Shown one piece after another: positions 37,759-49,980 of a stretch of DNA of 64,000 nt. The position numbers were made by a program, and so were the translations under genes. The notes beneath the pieces were generated by a model. It searched no databases and had not been told where the DNA came from. It worked only from the letters and a program-made list of their open reading frames with translations. Source of the stretch: Avena insularis (Eukaryota > Streptophyta > Magnoliopsida > Poales > Poaceae); NCBI GenBank assembly GCA_023614405.1, contig CM042686.1:470302740-470366739 (forward strand), given 5' to 3'. How positions within the stretch are numbered: the first letter of the stretch is position 1; every line of letters begins with the position of its first letter.

Positions 37759-39381
37759 TGCTTGATGGCTCTGTGTATGGCGCCCAAAAAATGCTGGAGC
37801 GGTGTTGAAGTGGAGCTCGTTGGGAACCCCAAGAGGAAGGTATGATGAGCACAGCAGCAAGTTTCCCTCAGTATGAAACCAAGGTTTAATCGAACCAGTA
37901 GGAGCAAGGAAATACCCCAAAGGTGTTACTAATGAGCTTGAGCTTTGGCGGGCGACTACGGTGCTAGTAGCAACGTTGAGACCTGCACAACACAACCACA
38001 AAACTTTGTCCCCAACTTGCGATGAGGTTGTCAATCTCACCGTGTTTTGCGGAAAACAAAGGATTAAACATATCGAATGGAAAGAAGTAATAGTTTGCAG
38101 AAAGTAAACACAAAGCGATATGATTTATAGATTGTATGTAAAGAAAAGGACCGGGATCCATAGTTCACTAGAGGTGGCTCTTCTTAAGATATATAACATG
38201 CTGGGTGAACAAATTACAGTGGGGCAATTGACAAACACCGAGAAATCAATACATGCATATACTAATCATCTTGACTCCTTTGAGACTTGATTGGGCATTA
38301 CAACATTCTACATAGACCGCCATCCAACTGCATCTATGACTAATAATCCACCTTCAGGTTATCATCCGAACCCCCTCCAGTATTAAGTTGCAAGCAATAG
38401 ATTATTGCTTTACGAACTGCGTGTAAAGTAAACAATACGATTTTTCTATGAACAAAGGATTGTTGTTTTCTCCCTACTAGCAACATCGCATCTAGTACCT
38501 TAGAGATTTCTGTCACTTCCCCAGATTACCAGAGGCATGAACCCACTATCGAGCATAAATACCAACTCTTGGAGTTACTAGCATCTACTTGGCCAAGATA
38601 GCTAATAACAACGGAAAGCATGCAAGATCACAAATAACAAAGACATGATAGAATCAATAATCAATCTGAAATAGCATCTCAATATCCATCGGATTCCCGC
38701 AAACACAACATGCAGAATTACGAATAGATGATCTTGATCATGAACGGATCTCACAAGATCTAAACATGAAAGCACAAAGGAGGAGAACCAGCCATCTAGC
38801 TACTACATGGATCCGTAGTCCAAGGATGAACTACTCACGCATCACACCGGAGGCTTGCATGGTGATGAAGAAGGCCTCTAGGGTGAATTCCCTCCCAGGT
38901 GTCGGGAAGAGCTTCAGATCCCTCCCGATCTAGGGATGGAGATGATGGCGGCTACAGACTCTTTCGTGGATTTTTGATCGGGTACTTAGGGTTTTCGTCC
39001 CAAGGGCAATATATAGGCGGAAGGGGAGGCCGAGGGGGTGCCAGAGGCGGCCAGACCACCCCCTGGCACGGGCCAGGCTGGGCCGCGCGGCCAGGTGGTG
39101 TGGTGGCCCCTGGCCCCTCTCCGTCTCGTACTCTGGCATCTGATGACTTCCGGAAAAATAGGCACTTTGGCTTTTGTCCCGTCCAATTCCGAGAATATTC
39201 CTTTTCTGACTTTCCTGGAACCAAAAACAGCAGAAAACAGGCAGCTGGCACTGTGGCTCTTATTAATAGGTTAGTCCAAGAAATCATATGAAAAGTACTC
39301 CAAAGTGTGGACAAAACACAAGAAAGTGGATAAAACCAAGCATGGAACATCAAAAATTATAGATACATTTGCAATGTATCA
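37759..39381 (-). repeat. 5' LTR of the truncated family A element (1,623 bp)
   Basis: On the minus strand it runs from TGATACATTGC at 39381 to ATCAAGCA at 37759, followed by TTTTATGGCGCCGTTGCC. It is 31 bp longer than the two family A LTRs at 20719 and 27129. Confidence 0.8.
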
Positions 39382-39600
39382 CACTATACACCTGACAAGT
39401 GTATTGGGTGTGTTGGGGACACAGGAGACTTCTTGTATCTTGATTGCAGGGTTGCTTGAGAGGGGATACCTTTGACCACGTCCTCCTTGAGTTCAATAAA
39501 CCTTGGGTGATCCACTTAAGGGAAACTTGCTGCTGTTCTACAAACCTCTGCACTTGGAGGCCCAACAACTGCCTACAAGAATAGAAGTGCGTAGACATCA
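39382..39600 (+). repeat. Remnant of the 5' LTR of the family B element
   Basis: It matches 46024-46243 and ends GTAGACATCA. Homology begins a few bases after the junction with the minus-strand family A LTR. The first ~1.2 kb of this LTR is missing. Confidence 0.75.
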
Positions 39601-39609
39601 AGCTATTTT

Positions 39610-39627
39610 CTGGCGCCGTTACCGGGG
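39610..39627 (+). other. tRNA-Asp-type primer-binding site of family B
   Basis: TGGCGCCGTTACCGGGGA starts nine bases after the LTR end. It has one change from the intact site seen at 37736-37753. Confidence 0.75.
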
Positions 39628-39763
39628 AGGCAGGTAAAAGGTACTCACATCTTCTGGCTACTATGCTATCTAATACTGTTACGCGTGTGTGAGTGCTAGA
39701 AGTTATTTCCTTTAGATTCTGCAATTTTGTCTTTTTGTTTCTTGTTTTCACTAGTTAGGCTTA

Positions 39764-40530
39764 ATGGAAAACAACAACAAAATTAGAGAGCTTTATAGTA
39801 TTTATCTTGAGTTAGGACATGAAGTGTTTGAAGAGAAAATTAAAAAACCTATGGAACTTTATTTGCGTGCTAATAGCAATGTTATTAGTATGAATTCTTT
39901 GAACACCATTATTGCTAATGCTGTGGAAAAGTCTAAGCTTGGGTAAGCTAGTTTTGATGAGCATGATATTTTTAGTCCCCCAAGCATGGAGGAGAAAATT
40001 ACTTTGATGATACTATGCCTCCAATATATGATGATTACAATGATGAATATGATATTTTTAGTCCACCTACTATTGAGGAGAAAATTAATTATGATTACAA
40101 TATGCCTCCTATATTTGATGATTATGGTGATGCGAATAATAATGATAGCTATTTTGTTAAATTTGCTCCCACCATAATTAATAAGAATGATTTTGCTTAT
40201 GTGCAGAGTAATAATCATTTTATGCATGTGGCTCATGATAAGAATGTTTCGTGTGATAGTTATATTGTTAATTTTATTCATGATGCTACTGAAAGTTATT
40301 ATGAGAGAGGGAAACATGGTTTTATGCATCTCAATAATATTAAGTTTCCCCTCTTTATGTTGAAAGTCTTGAAGTTGCACTTGTTTTGCTTTACTATGCT
40401 TGTTGCTTTGTGCCTTCATGACTTGTTTCTTTACAAGATTCCTATGCATAGGAAGTGGGTTAGACTTAAATGTGTTTTATATTTGCTTCTTGATGCTCTC
40501 TTTTACTCTCAATTCATATTTCTTATGTGA
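39764..40530 (+). pseudogene. Broken ORF of unknown function in the family B element
   Basis: It starts at 39764 (MENNNKIRELY) and runs 60 codons to a TAA. The reading continues past the stop (ASFDEHDIFSPP), then shifts frame near 40005 into 171 codons ending at 40530. The protein is rich in Asp, Tyr and Asn, with two DIFSPPxxEEKI repeats. Its C-terminal ~50 residues hold two hydrophobic stretches (about LFCFTMLVALCLHDLFL and VLYLLLDALFYSQFIFLM) that could span a membrane. I recognise it as a type of ORF found in grass non-autonomous gypsy elements, but know of no function. It occupies the place gag-protease has in family A. Confidence 0.55.
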
Positions 40531-41652
40531 GCATCTTCTCAAACTATCATGCCTAACTTGAAGGCATTAAAGAAAAGTACTTATTGGGAGATAACCCAAA
40601 AGTTTTAGATGAGTCTTGGAAGTTATTGCTTCAGTAATAAACGCTTCTTATCCTTTTTATTTTGCTTTTTGCGCCAAGAGTAACCTCTAATGAGAGAGAA
40701 GTAATGATTGGGAAAGTTGCTGTCCCGAAACAGATTTCTGTGCTTCACCGTAAAAATTCGTGTAAAATCTTTGTACGTCCTTTTGAGGCGTGAATTTTTG
40801 TGACTCTGCCCCATGTTTTTATCTAACTTTCGTTAGTTCAACACTTTTTGATTTGAGCAACATAAGGTCTTCAAAAAAATTAGTTTTTACCTGCTGGTCT
40901 GTTTTGACAGATTTCTGCCATTATTTGCATCTGCTTCTTGTTGGTTCCTTTTTGAGTTCTCTTTGGGGAATTGAGCTTTCTGAGGGAAGTGCTACAGTAG
41001 CTTGTGTTTAAATGGAATTTTTATTGGTGTTGAAACTGAACCCAAAGACTTATTATCTTGAGTGCACTAATGTTGGTAATAAAGATTGTGTGAAGTTTTG
41101 TATGAAGGAAAAATTTTAGGTGTATGGAAGGAATGGTGTAATGAGATGAAGAATGGACTAAATCTCAAGATTGGGGATGCCACCCCGTGTCACCCCAAGA
41201 AATATTCAAGAGTTACAAGCGTCAAAGCTTGGGGATGCCCAAGGCATCCCCTTCTTCATCAATAAAAATCCCAGGTTTCTTCCAAACACTTCATTTTATT
41301 GTTTCACGCACAGTTGTGTTGTTCTTGGAGCGTCTTCTTTTTTGTTTTTTGTTTTGGTTTTTGTTTGCTTGGTTTGCTTAGTTTGCTGAATAAATTGGTT
41401 GGACCCCCTCTTTCATGCATTGGTTTTTAAATAGTTTGGTTTGGATTGGAAAAGAGTAGGAAAGTTCATGCTTAAGTGGTAAAGAGAGCTTGTTTTTGAC
41501 TGTGGTCCATGCTTTGTCATGCCATGCTTGATATTGTTTTGGCTTTTGGATTAGTATTCTTTGCTGTAGCATGACATGTTATAAACAATTGAGATTGCTT
41601 AATGTTCCTTGGAAGAATCATGCGTTGTTTTAGCATATTAAGGCATAGTATT

Positions 41653-43151
41653 TGATACGTCCATTTTGCATCACTATTCTATATCATAATTCACTGTTAT
41701 TCATTGATATATTTCATATTAAGAGATGATACTTATGTTATTTCATCTGTTTTTGCATGGTTGATGACTTTTGGAGCATGGACCGCTACAGTCAGGATTC
41801 TGATGGAAAAGGTGTCGTTTGGAGGCAAAATTCGCGAAGATCAGAAAATCCAGGAAAATATATGGAAAATCCTATTTTCCAGAAGACGAAGACTGCCAGA
41901 AGGAGGAGTGGATATGGGCCACAAGGGGCCCACACCACCCCCTGGCGCGGGCCAGCCTAGGCCGAGCCACCAGGTGGTGTGGCCGCCCTGGTCCACCTGC
42001 AGCTCTCCCCTCTGGCGTATATAATCCTCCTGAAACCCTAATACTCGGGGAGCAACCACAGAAAGATTTCGCCGCCTCTGCAGGGCGGAAAGCACCGAGA
42101 GAGAAAGATCTCTCCGGCAGACAGATTTTTGCCGGGGTTATTCCTTCCCGGAGAGGGGAGATCATCACCATCTACACCACCATCAAGCTAGACTTAATTG
42201 GGATCATCATCTCATCACCATCAGCACCATCAGCACCATCTCCATATTGCTGTAAAAATTGGGTTGAATCTTGCATAGTTCTTAGGGGAAACTTTCCCGG
42301 TGTTGATTACTCTTTGTAGTTGATGCTATTGAGTGAACCATTGAATTATCGTTTATGTTCAGATTGTTATACGTCATTATTCCATCTCTGATCATGATCC
42401 ATATGATGTCTTGTGAGTATTTCGTTTTGTTCTTGAGGACATGGGAGAAGTCATGTTGTTAGTAGTGGAATTGTGTTGAGAAAGATTCAATAGTTTGATA
42501 TTTAAGTTGTGGTGTACTTCTTCTAGTGGTGTCATGTGAACGTCGACTACATGACACTTCACCTATATGGGCCTAGGGGAATGCATTGTGTATTTGGCTA
42601 CTAATCGTAGGGGTTGCCGGAGTGACAGAAACCTGAACCCCCGTTAGGCAACCATTGCACAAGGGACGTCAGGGTCTTAGAGTTTAAAGCTGTGGTTAGG
42701 TTTCTACCTTAATTACTTTCTTGTACTTACGGATGTTTGCAAGGGGTATAATCACAAGTATGTATTAGTCCTAGGAAGGTCGGTACATTGGCACAGGTTC
42801 ACCCACACAACACTTAGCAAGCTAAAGAAGATTAATCAACTATATGAAACGAAAGCACTAGACAGAATTCCCGTGTGTCCTCGAGAACGTTTGGTCATCT
42901 TAAGGAATACAACCGTCTTATCCTTTGATGAATAAAGGATTGGGCCACTTGTTGCATTTGTTCTTATTGTCTTTTATTTACTCGTACTTTATTTACTTGC
43001 ATTATCAAAAAACCCTAAAAATCCATTTGCTAAGTATTTGCAGAGAATTCCTGATCCATACCACTAGCCAGCACCTTCTGCTCCTCATTGGGTTCAACAC
43101 TCTTACTTATCGAAAATACAGCGATACACCCCCTATACTTGTAGGTCATCA
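41653..43151 (+). repeat. Solo LTR (1,499 bp) nested in the family B element
   Basis: It starts TGATACGTCCATTTTGCATCA and ends TACTTGTAGGTCATCA, flanked by a perfect GTATT duplication (41648-41652 and 43152-43156). The unfilled site is preserved in family A at 25532-25536. No interior or second LTR is present, so LTR-LTR recombination removed the rest. It is a different family from A and B, although all share the TGATACGT start. Confidence 0.9.
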
Positions 43152-44828
43152 GTATTGTGGTATTCTCCTTTGATGCTTTATTTGGGTTGACTTGGCGCAT
43201 GCTCACACCATGTTATGACTATCCCAAGTCACCATAAGCCTTTATGATCCTTTAGTTTTCAACTTGTAGTATCACTTTATGCTTTGATTAATTATGTTTT
43301 GTCGCTCTGCATGATTATGGCCATTATTGCTCTCTTAGTTGATCGCTCCCAGTCTTTTGCTAGCCTCCGTAACCAAGTATGAGTTCCACTCATGCATCCA
43401 ACTCCTAAAACCAAGTTATTCCAAAGAGTCCACCATACCTACCTATTAGCATATGCTATTCCAAGTATATTCATGTTTTTATCTACCTTTCGAATTAAAC
43501 TTGTTATGAGAAAACTAGTGATTAAAGCTCTCACGAACTTGATGGCACACTTTACTTTTCTTGCCCTTAATAAACTTGAACCATTGTGTCTTCTATGTTG
43601 TATATGCTTGCACTTATATGTTGGGGATTAGCAGAACCATGTTGTCATGGGGAACACTTTCAACATTGCACTTGTACTTTGTACCTAGTTGATATCATGC
43701 TCTTTTGTCTATGGATGTCGTCGGTGTGAAATGAAAGGGGAGCTTGTAAGTCCATGGAGTTATGTATATGTGTTAGAGAAACGCCTGGGCCGCTGGTATA
43801 ATCCATGATGTCATGGTGGAAACCTGCAATGTAACCATAATGAGCTGTCTATGAAGCATTCTTCTTATAAAAAAGAGTCAGATATTGAGAGAAAAGAGAA
43901 AAAAAGAAAAAAAAGATATATGAGAAAAGAGGGAAGAGAGAAAAAAGCACCATATTCCCATGGTAAATAAGAAGATTGCTGAGATGCTCGTTGTCTACTT
44001 GCCTTGTCATTTTGATATGGGGATTCTTCCGTATCATCGGGCAAGGGGTACCCTGTTGGTGGTTCTCTATGATACACATGTACTTACGATGAAAAGAACT
44101 TACCGGTGACTAAACTTGAGTAGCATGAGGAGCGGCCCTCGTATTCAAGGGACATGAGATTTCCAACTTATACTTTGTCAAGCATATACTCCATAGTTTG
44201 TTCACTTTAACCTTAATCACTTCAAGATGCTTATGATAGGGGCAATGAGAGTTGAAAGCTAAAAAGTACCATAATTTTTGGAAGCTCTTTATGAAACTTG
44301 AATCCCTACTTCCTTCTATGAATGCCTTTCTTTTACTTTTATGTTGAGTCTCCACGTTCTATCTTTATGCACCTAATTTGAGAGCATAGTGGCCATTCTT
44401 AGTTCATGTGCATTGTCCCAAGACTTGTTGATTGATGCATAGCTTTGATATTGCTTGTTTTAAACTATTTGTATCTAGTCACTCTTATAAACTTTGAAGG
44501 TGTCCTTTGCATTTATATTTGCTACTCTATGAGGGACAAGTTGAATGCCACTATGCTATGTTTTCTTTATGTGAAGCAAACAAACGTCTTGCAAGGCATT
44601 GTTATTCATGAATCTTTTGTTTGTGGCTTTTCATGTTGCAACATAGTTTCTTTGTCTTATTTCTAGAACTTTGTCTTTCATGTTATGATTGAAGTACTAT
44701 GATCCCAGCTTTGAATGTTTTACAAATACTTTTATCAAGTTTATGATGGTGCATGTCACCTCAAAAATTATTCTTTCTTTTTATCACTTACCTACTCGAG
44801 GACGAGCAGGAGTTAAGCTTGGGGATGT

Positions 44829-46243
44829 TGCTACATTGCTAACGTATCCATAATTTTCGATGTTCCATGCTTTGTTTTATCTACTTTCTTATGTTTTGTC
44901 CACACTTTGGAGTACTTTTCATATGATTTCTTGGACTAACCTATTAACAAGAGCCACAGTGCCAGTTGCCTGTTTTCTGCTATTTTTGGTTCCAGAAAGT
45001 CAGAAAATGAATATTCTCGGAATTGGACCGGACATAAGCCAAAGTCGTTATTTCCCCGAAAGATTCACGGAGCCAGAAGGAGAGACGAAGGGGGGCCACA
45101 AGGTGGCCAAACCACCCCTAGGCGCGGGTCCCCCCAAGTCACGCCAGGGCATGGTGTGGGCCCCTGGCTGCCCACCGACCTTGCCTGTTCGCCTATAAGA
45201 TGCCTCCCGATGCAAAAACACTAAATCATCAAGCCTCCAGCCACGAAAAGTTCCGCAGCGCCACAGCCACCAAAGGGGAGATTCGGGGGATAGAAAGTCT
45301 CTATTCCGGCACCCTGCCGGGACAGGGAAGTGCCCCCGGAGCCATCTCCATCGATCTCCACCGCCATCTCCATCACCATTGCTGATTCCCATGATGAGGA
45401 TGGAGTAGTTCTCTCTCGAGGCTAAGGGTTCTACCGGTAGCTATGTGTCCATCTCTCTCTCTCTCTATGCATGATCTTACTGAGATCATGATCTTGTAAT
45501 CTATAGATCTACCTTACTACTCAAGTGCTTTAATAGATCTCTGCTCTCCCCATGTGTGTGAAGTTGACAGTGTGCACACCATGGTGGCACTTAGGCTAGA
45601 GATTACAAATACTTGTTATGAGTTATATTTGGAGTTGGATGTCTTTATGAAATTGTGGTGTTTGTTTGAACCATCTAGTGCTCAAGGTGACAGTGTGGGG
45701 TTATCTAGATGTGGAAAGGCTTAGTTTGAGGTGTGCTATTATAGCCCTACCATGGATTAGAGTGTCCAACCGGAGAGTAGTTCAGCGTAGTATCATAAAG
45801 AAGAATATATTTATATGAGAGTGTTCACTAGTGAAAGTATGATCCCTAGGCCTTGTTTCTAAGCATTGAAACACTGTTTACAACTAGATCTGTTACATGT
45901 TTGCTTGCTTCCATCTTTATTTCAGTTTGCCTTTAGTCTCTTCCACGCCATCAAAGTATTTTCTAGCACCTTTGTCTTATATCCATACCACTCGTATTTC
46001 ACTATCTCTTCGCCAAACTAGTGCACCTATACACCTGACAAGTGTATTGGGTGTGTTGGGGACACAAGAGACTTCTTGTATCTTGATTGCAGGGTTGCTT
46101 GAGAGGGGATACCTTTGACCACTTCCTCCATGAGTTTGATAAACCTTGGGTGATCCACTTAAGGGAAACTTGCTGCTGTTCTACAAACCTCTGCACTTGG
46201 ATGCCCAACAACTGTCTACAAGAATAGAAGTGCGTAGACATCA
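44829..46243 (+). repeat. 3' LTR of the family B element (1,415 bp)
   Basis: It starts TGCTACATTGC after the GAGTTAAGCTTGGGGATGT tract and ends GTAGACATCA. It aligns along its whole length with the LTR at 4441-5852. Only its first ~200 bp and the adjacent interior resemble family A. Confidence 0.85.
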
Positions 46244-46627
46244 TGTGCCAACAGACGACCTTATCGTGAGCCTGTAGATTCCTTGCAAGGATCCAGCACA
46301 TGTGTGGGACCCCTTGGTGCCCTACGATATTGGTGTCTAGATTATCTGTGAGGGGTTATCGGAGGTATTTCTACCACTTCGGCGGAGAATATCATTTTGC
46401 GGCCCAAAAGTTGGGGTGTCCAGGCAACGCGGTACCCAAGTTCCCTGAAATCAGCCGGGATGACTACAGTTGGTGTGCCAAATACTCAGAGGGTCTTTTT
46501 CGGCACAAATTCAACTTTACATTTCAATACAAAAAATCAGGCTAACGGCCATCAAGTTGCCCCCCCTCCCCGGTCAGTTCTCGTCGTTATGTCGCTCCTG
46601 TCGCTTAGGTGTTAATTAGGCTTGTAG
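46244..46627. other. Unassigned sequence with an 81-codon open frame
   Basis: An open frame at 46300-46545 (with GYRRYFYHFGGEYHF and GLFRHKFNFTFQY) has a protein-like composition rich in Tyr, Phe and His. I recognise no domain, and no splice or neighbour context supports it. It may be an exon remnant of a host or transposon gene. Confidence 0.3.
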
Positions 46628-46876
46628 CGTTGGCGCCTGCATCCATTACGCATCTTCTTCTTCCCCGGAGCGGCAATCTGTGGGGCGTCGCAGCCATGGC
46701 GCGGAGCTGGGACGTGGACGAACCTGCTCGGCCCAGCTCTCCTCCCTGTAGGATTGCAGCGTTGGCGCCTGCATCCATTACGCATCTTCTTCCCCGGAGC
46801 GGTAATCTGTGGTCGCGGCCATGGCGCAGAGCTAGGACTTGACAAAGCTGCTCGGCCCCACTCTCCTCCCCATCCC
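46628..46876 (+). repeat. 131-bp tandem duplication
   Basis: GCGTTGGCGCCTGCATCC begins at 46628 and again at 46759. Both units continue with CATTACGCATCTTCTTC, CCCCGGAGCGG, ATCTGTGG and CCATGGCGC, then diverge slightly. It lies just before the first exon of the exonuclease-like gene. Confidence 0.8.
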
Positions 46877-46897
46877 GAGTCAGAGCTCGCCCTCACC

Positions 46898-48331
46898 ATG
46901 GACGCACCCATGGCACGGTGCGGGGACGAGAATTGGTTCCCGGTGAGATCTATCACCTTGTCGACCATGCTCGGTTCTGTTTTCCTCCTCTAGAATCCGA
47001 GCTTGCCATCGCCGTGGTTGCACCCGCACCAATTCTACCACCTCTGCCGAGGTCTCTGTGGTAGCTCAAGTTCTGCCATGTTGGGCCTGTAAGTGTTGTT
47101 GTATGTTAAACTAGCAAATCTCTTTTGTTCAAATCTCTTTGGTTGTACCAACTTCATTGTGTTTAATTATGAAACACAAAATATAAATGATTTCTCTCAA
47201 TTTCTCGCATAGAAAAATGCACAGCTAATTTCATATTCTCGCAGGAACTGGCCCACTTGTTGAACCGGTGGCACTGCCATGATCTCCACGTAACCACGGT
47301 GAGTTCTCGAACCGAAAGTTGCAGTTACCACGTTTCTTCTGCAGTCATTCCTCTGCAGTTTTTCCTGGGCGCTTCTTCTTCCTCTGTTCTGGAACCGTCG
47401 GTTCATCTTATTCTTCCTCTCGCAGGCAGTTCCTTGCAGGCATTTCCTTTCACCCATTTCCTTGTAGGCATAGACGATGGGAAACGCACAACAGAGACCC
47501 ACTTGGTCCCTGCCCATGGCACCACGACTTTGACAGTGGTGTACACAAATGATGAAGCGACTGTGGAGACAACTCTCGCCAGGTTTGAGCAATTGCTTGA
47601 GAAAGAGAAGCACAAGTTTGTGGGGCTAGACTTGGAGTACACCCGTGCAAATAAGCGAAAAAATCCTCCACAAGAGATCGATGTCGTGCAAATCGCCATA
47701 CATGAGGAGGTCCTCGTTTACCACTTCTGCAGGTATGTGAAATTTAAATTTGAGATCACCACTTCTGCATCCCTTGTTCCCTTACATCCCTAGAACCATC
47801 TAAGTGGAGGAGTAAACCAACTGAGATGCATTGTCTGGCTCTGGTCGAGTTCTTGTGTAGGAAAGGGATAACTTTCACTAGCATGGATATCACAAATGGC
47901 ATAATTATGCTTTCTCGTGCGTTGATAAAAATCCCAGATGGGCACCACATCGACATCCAAAATCTATACAAGATCAAACCATACCCAGCGAAGGATGGCA
48001 TGGGTGATCTGGCAGCAGAAATCATCGATAAATCCTATGAAAAACTGAAGAAATTGAAGCGACTCGATCACGACTACTGGGAGTGGAAGCCGATGAGCAG
48101 TCGCCGAGTATGCAGCTAGAGACGCCTACATGGCATACGAGTTGTACAATAAGCTCATTACCATGAAAGATGGGATGGTTAAGGCGGGGGTTTTCGCGAG
48201 AGAGCTATGCCCTGGTTGCAAGCTAGCCTAGGAGAAGAAGCGAGGAGGATGACGGTTTCGCAAGGGGATCTTGGGACGGTGGCGACATCAAGCGGTTGAA
48301 GGGGAAGCAAGTCAAGGACGACAACAAGTAG
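46898..48331 (+). pseudogene. RNase H-like 3'-5' exonuclease (DEDDy type) gene, broken
   Basis: Tentative exons are 46898-46942 (15 codons, donor CCG|GTGAG), 47440-47732 (acceptor TTGCAG, donor TGCAG|GTATG) and 47810 onward; phases fit. Exon 2 has FVGLDLEYT, the Asp/Glu motif I of DEDD exonucleases, and VVQIAIHEEVLVYHFCR. Exon 3 has SMDITNG and HHIDIQNLYKI, as in the grass-expanded Werner-like exonuclease family. A one-base shift near 48093-48100 moves the reading to VAEYAARDAYMAYELY, which holds the Y-x3-D motif III. A TAG follows at 48229-48231, and a further shift leads to an acidic/basic tail ending at 48331. In intact relatives this fold trims nucleic acid 3' ends; substrate is unknown. 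With two frameshifts and a stop it is probably a pseudogene, unless splicing avoids them. Confidence 0.6.
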
Positions 48332-48719
48332 TGGTGATACATTATGTGTTTGAACTAGATTTTAGTTTCTAGTTTATTATGTGTTTGATACATTTAGTTA
48401 CTTCAATAAAAAATTTGACCAATTTAACTTGTTGATGTATTTCTTGACAATTGTAATATAATCGAGCACTAGAAATATTTTGTAGTGTGCATGAGAATGA
48501 TCAGTAAATATAATTGAACACTAGAAACTTTAAGGCACTCCATATAAAGGAGTAGATTAATATAGAAGGTTCACCAGAGACACCAAGGATATATTGTCTT
48601 ACATGCCACACAGAGGTAATAATTAACTAGAACAAAATAAAAGCAGGGGCTGCAGCAAGAGGCCGGGACACGAAGACGCCTAGCAGGGCAGGGGTTTATC
48701 AGCAGGAGGCAGTGACAGC
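48332..48719. other. Intergenic sequence between convergent genes
   Basis: AT-rich, with no gene seen. It would hold the 3' ends of the exonuclease-like gene (plus) and the zf-XS-like gene (minus). Confidence 0.4.
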
Positions 48720-49230
48720 CTAGTCGATGGGATACAGGCCAGTCCTGACATACTCCCGAAGGAATTTGCCGTAGGCTGCGTGCCGCGCCAAGGTAATCGG
48801 CCTATGGCTTCTGCCTCCGCCTCTGCCAACGCCCTCCGTGTGCTGGATCATGCTGTTGAGGTCCACGTTGATTGCTCTGCCATAGAATGGGCAAAACAGT
48901 CTCCCCCTACGGTGGAAACGGATTAGCCCACAGAATCAGCCTCAAAGACGTAGCGGCTCTTGTTGTCCCTGGATACCTTGCTATCGTCCACTTCATCATC
49001 ATCCTCCTGTTGATTTTTAAGAACATAACTTAGAACTCATACATATGATTGAATTGTATTACAACTCAAGAATTGACAACATGTATATGCAAGACAATAT
49101 ATCCGTGGATATCAAAGATAAAGCATCTCAGCAATAGTTTGATCGGTTCATATATCATTTCATCTCAACACAATGACAAATAATTGCATCGGAGTGAATG
49201 TAGGATAAATCTAGGGGCCTCATAAGTTTC

Positions 49231-49319
49231 TTCAGGGATGGAGTAGGTGAACCAAGTAACAATTGCACAACCTGTAATATTGTTGTACATCGCCCCAGGT
49301 TCACTAACTCATCCCTGAA
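49231..49319 (-). ncRNA. Candidate hairpin RNA, unit A
   Basis: The arms TTCAGGGATGGAGTAGGTGAA and TTCACTAACTCATCCCTGAA pair with one bulge and a few mismatches. An inner GCACAAC/GTTGTAC pair extends the stem. Orientation is taken from the host gene and is not proven. Confidence 0.3.
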
Positions 49320-49891
49320 AAAATATGACACCAATCTGTCTGCCTCTCTTTTGGGACAAATTTGAATCATTGGCCACAATAAGAAATTGAAATGTAATCG
49401 TACAAAACATTATTTAGGGATATACATAGTCAGGTACAAAAACAAGCCTAAATATTGTAATTATAAATAAAAAACCAAACAATTAATCTTCAGGTACATG
49501 TTAAAAAGACTTATGATCAAAACCATTCATATACATATGCACCATACCAATCATTAAAAGATCAGAAACAATTCAAGGATCATATATGTAGTTCCATATG
49601 AGAATAAATCTAGGGCCTCATAATTTGTTTCAGAGATTGAGTTGGCGAACCAAAGTACCAACAACACAACATATATTGTTTGTGTGCATTGCTGCCTCAG
49701 GTTCACCAACCCATCCCTAAAACACGACACCATCATACGTGTCTCCCCTTCAACTCTTTTGGGGCAAATTTCAATCATCGGCCTCGGTGACATACTAAAA
49801 TGTAATTCTTATACACTGAATACATGGAATAGATAATTCGAATATCATAGTTCTATGAATGTAGAATAAAGATTGAGGCCTCATAAGTTTA

Positions 49892-49980
49892 TTTAGGGAC
49901 GGCGTGAGTGACCCAAGTAACAATTGCACAAGCTATATTGTTCTTGTACATCGCCCCAGGTTCACTAACTCGTCCCTGAA
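49892..49980 (-). ncRNA. Candidate hairpin RNA, unit C
   Basis: Compared with unit A, GGGATG/CATCCC is GGGACG/CGTCCC and the inner GCACAAC/GTTGTAC is GCACAAG/CTTGTAC, so both sides of each pair changed together. Confidence 0.3.

Larger units (their letters stand above)
37161..39381 (-). mobile_element. Truncated family A gypsy element, minus strand
   Basis: Read on the minus strand it has an LTR (39381-37759), a tRNA-Asp primer-binding site, leader, and the first ~138 codons of gag. Homology to the family A copy at 22501 stops after the codons for MKFK at about 37161. The rest of the interior and the 3' LTR are missing. Its outer LTR end abuts a truncated family B LTR at 39382. Confidence 0.8.
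39382..46243 (+). mobile_element. Gypsy element of family B, 5'-truncated, with a nested solo LTR
   Basis: It keeps only the last ~219 bp of the 5' LTR (39382-39600), then a primer-binding site, a broken ORF of unknown function (39764-40530), a long non-coding interior (40531-44828, interrupted by a solo LTR at 41653-43151) and a complete 3' LTR (44829-46243). By eye the 5' LTR remnant and the matching end of the 3' LTR differ at about seven of ~210 positions. No gag, protease or polymerase was seen, so it is non-autonomous. Confidence 0.8.
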
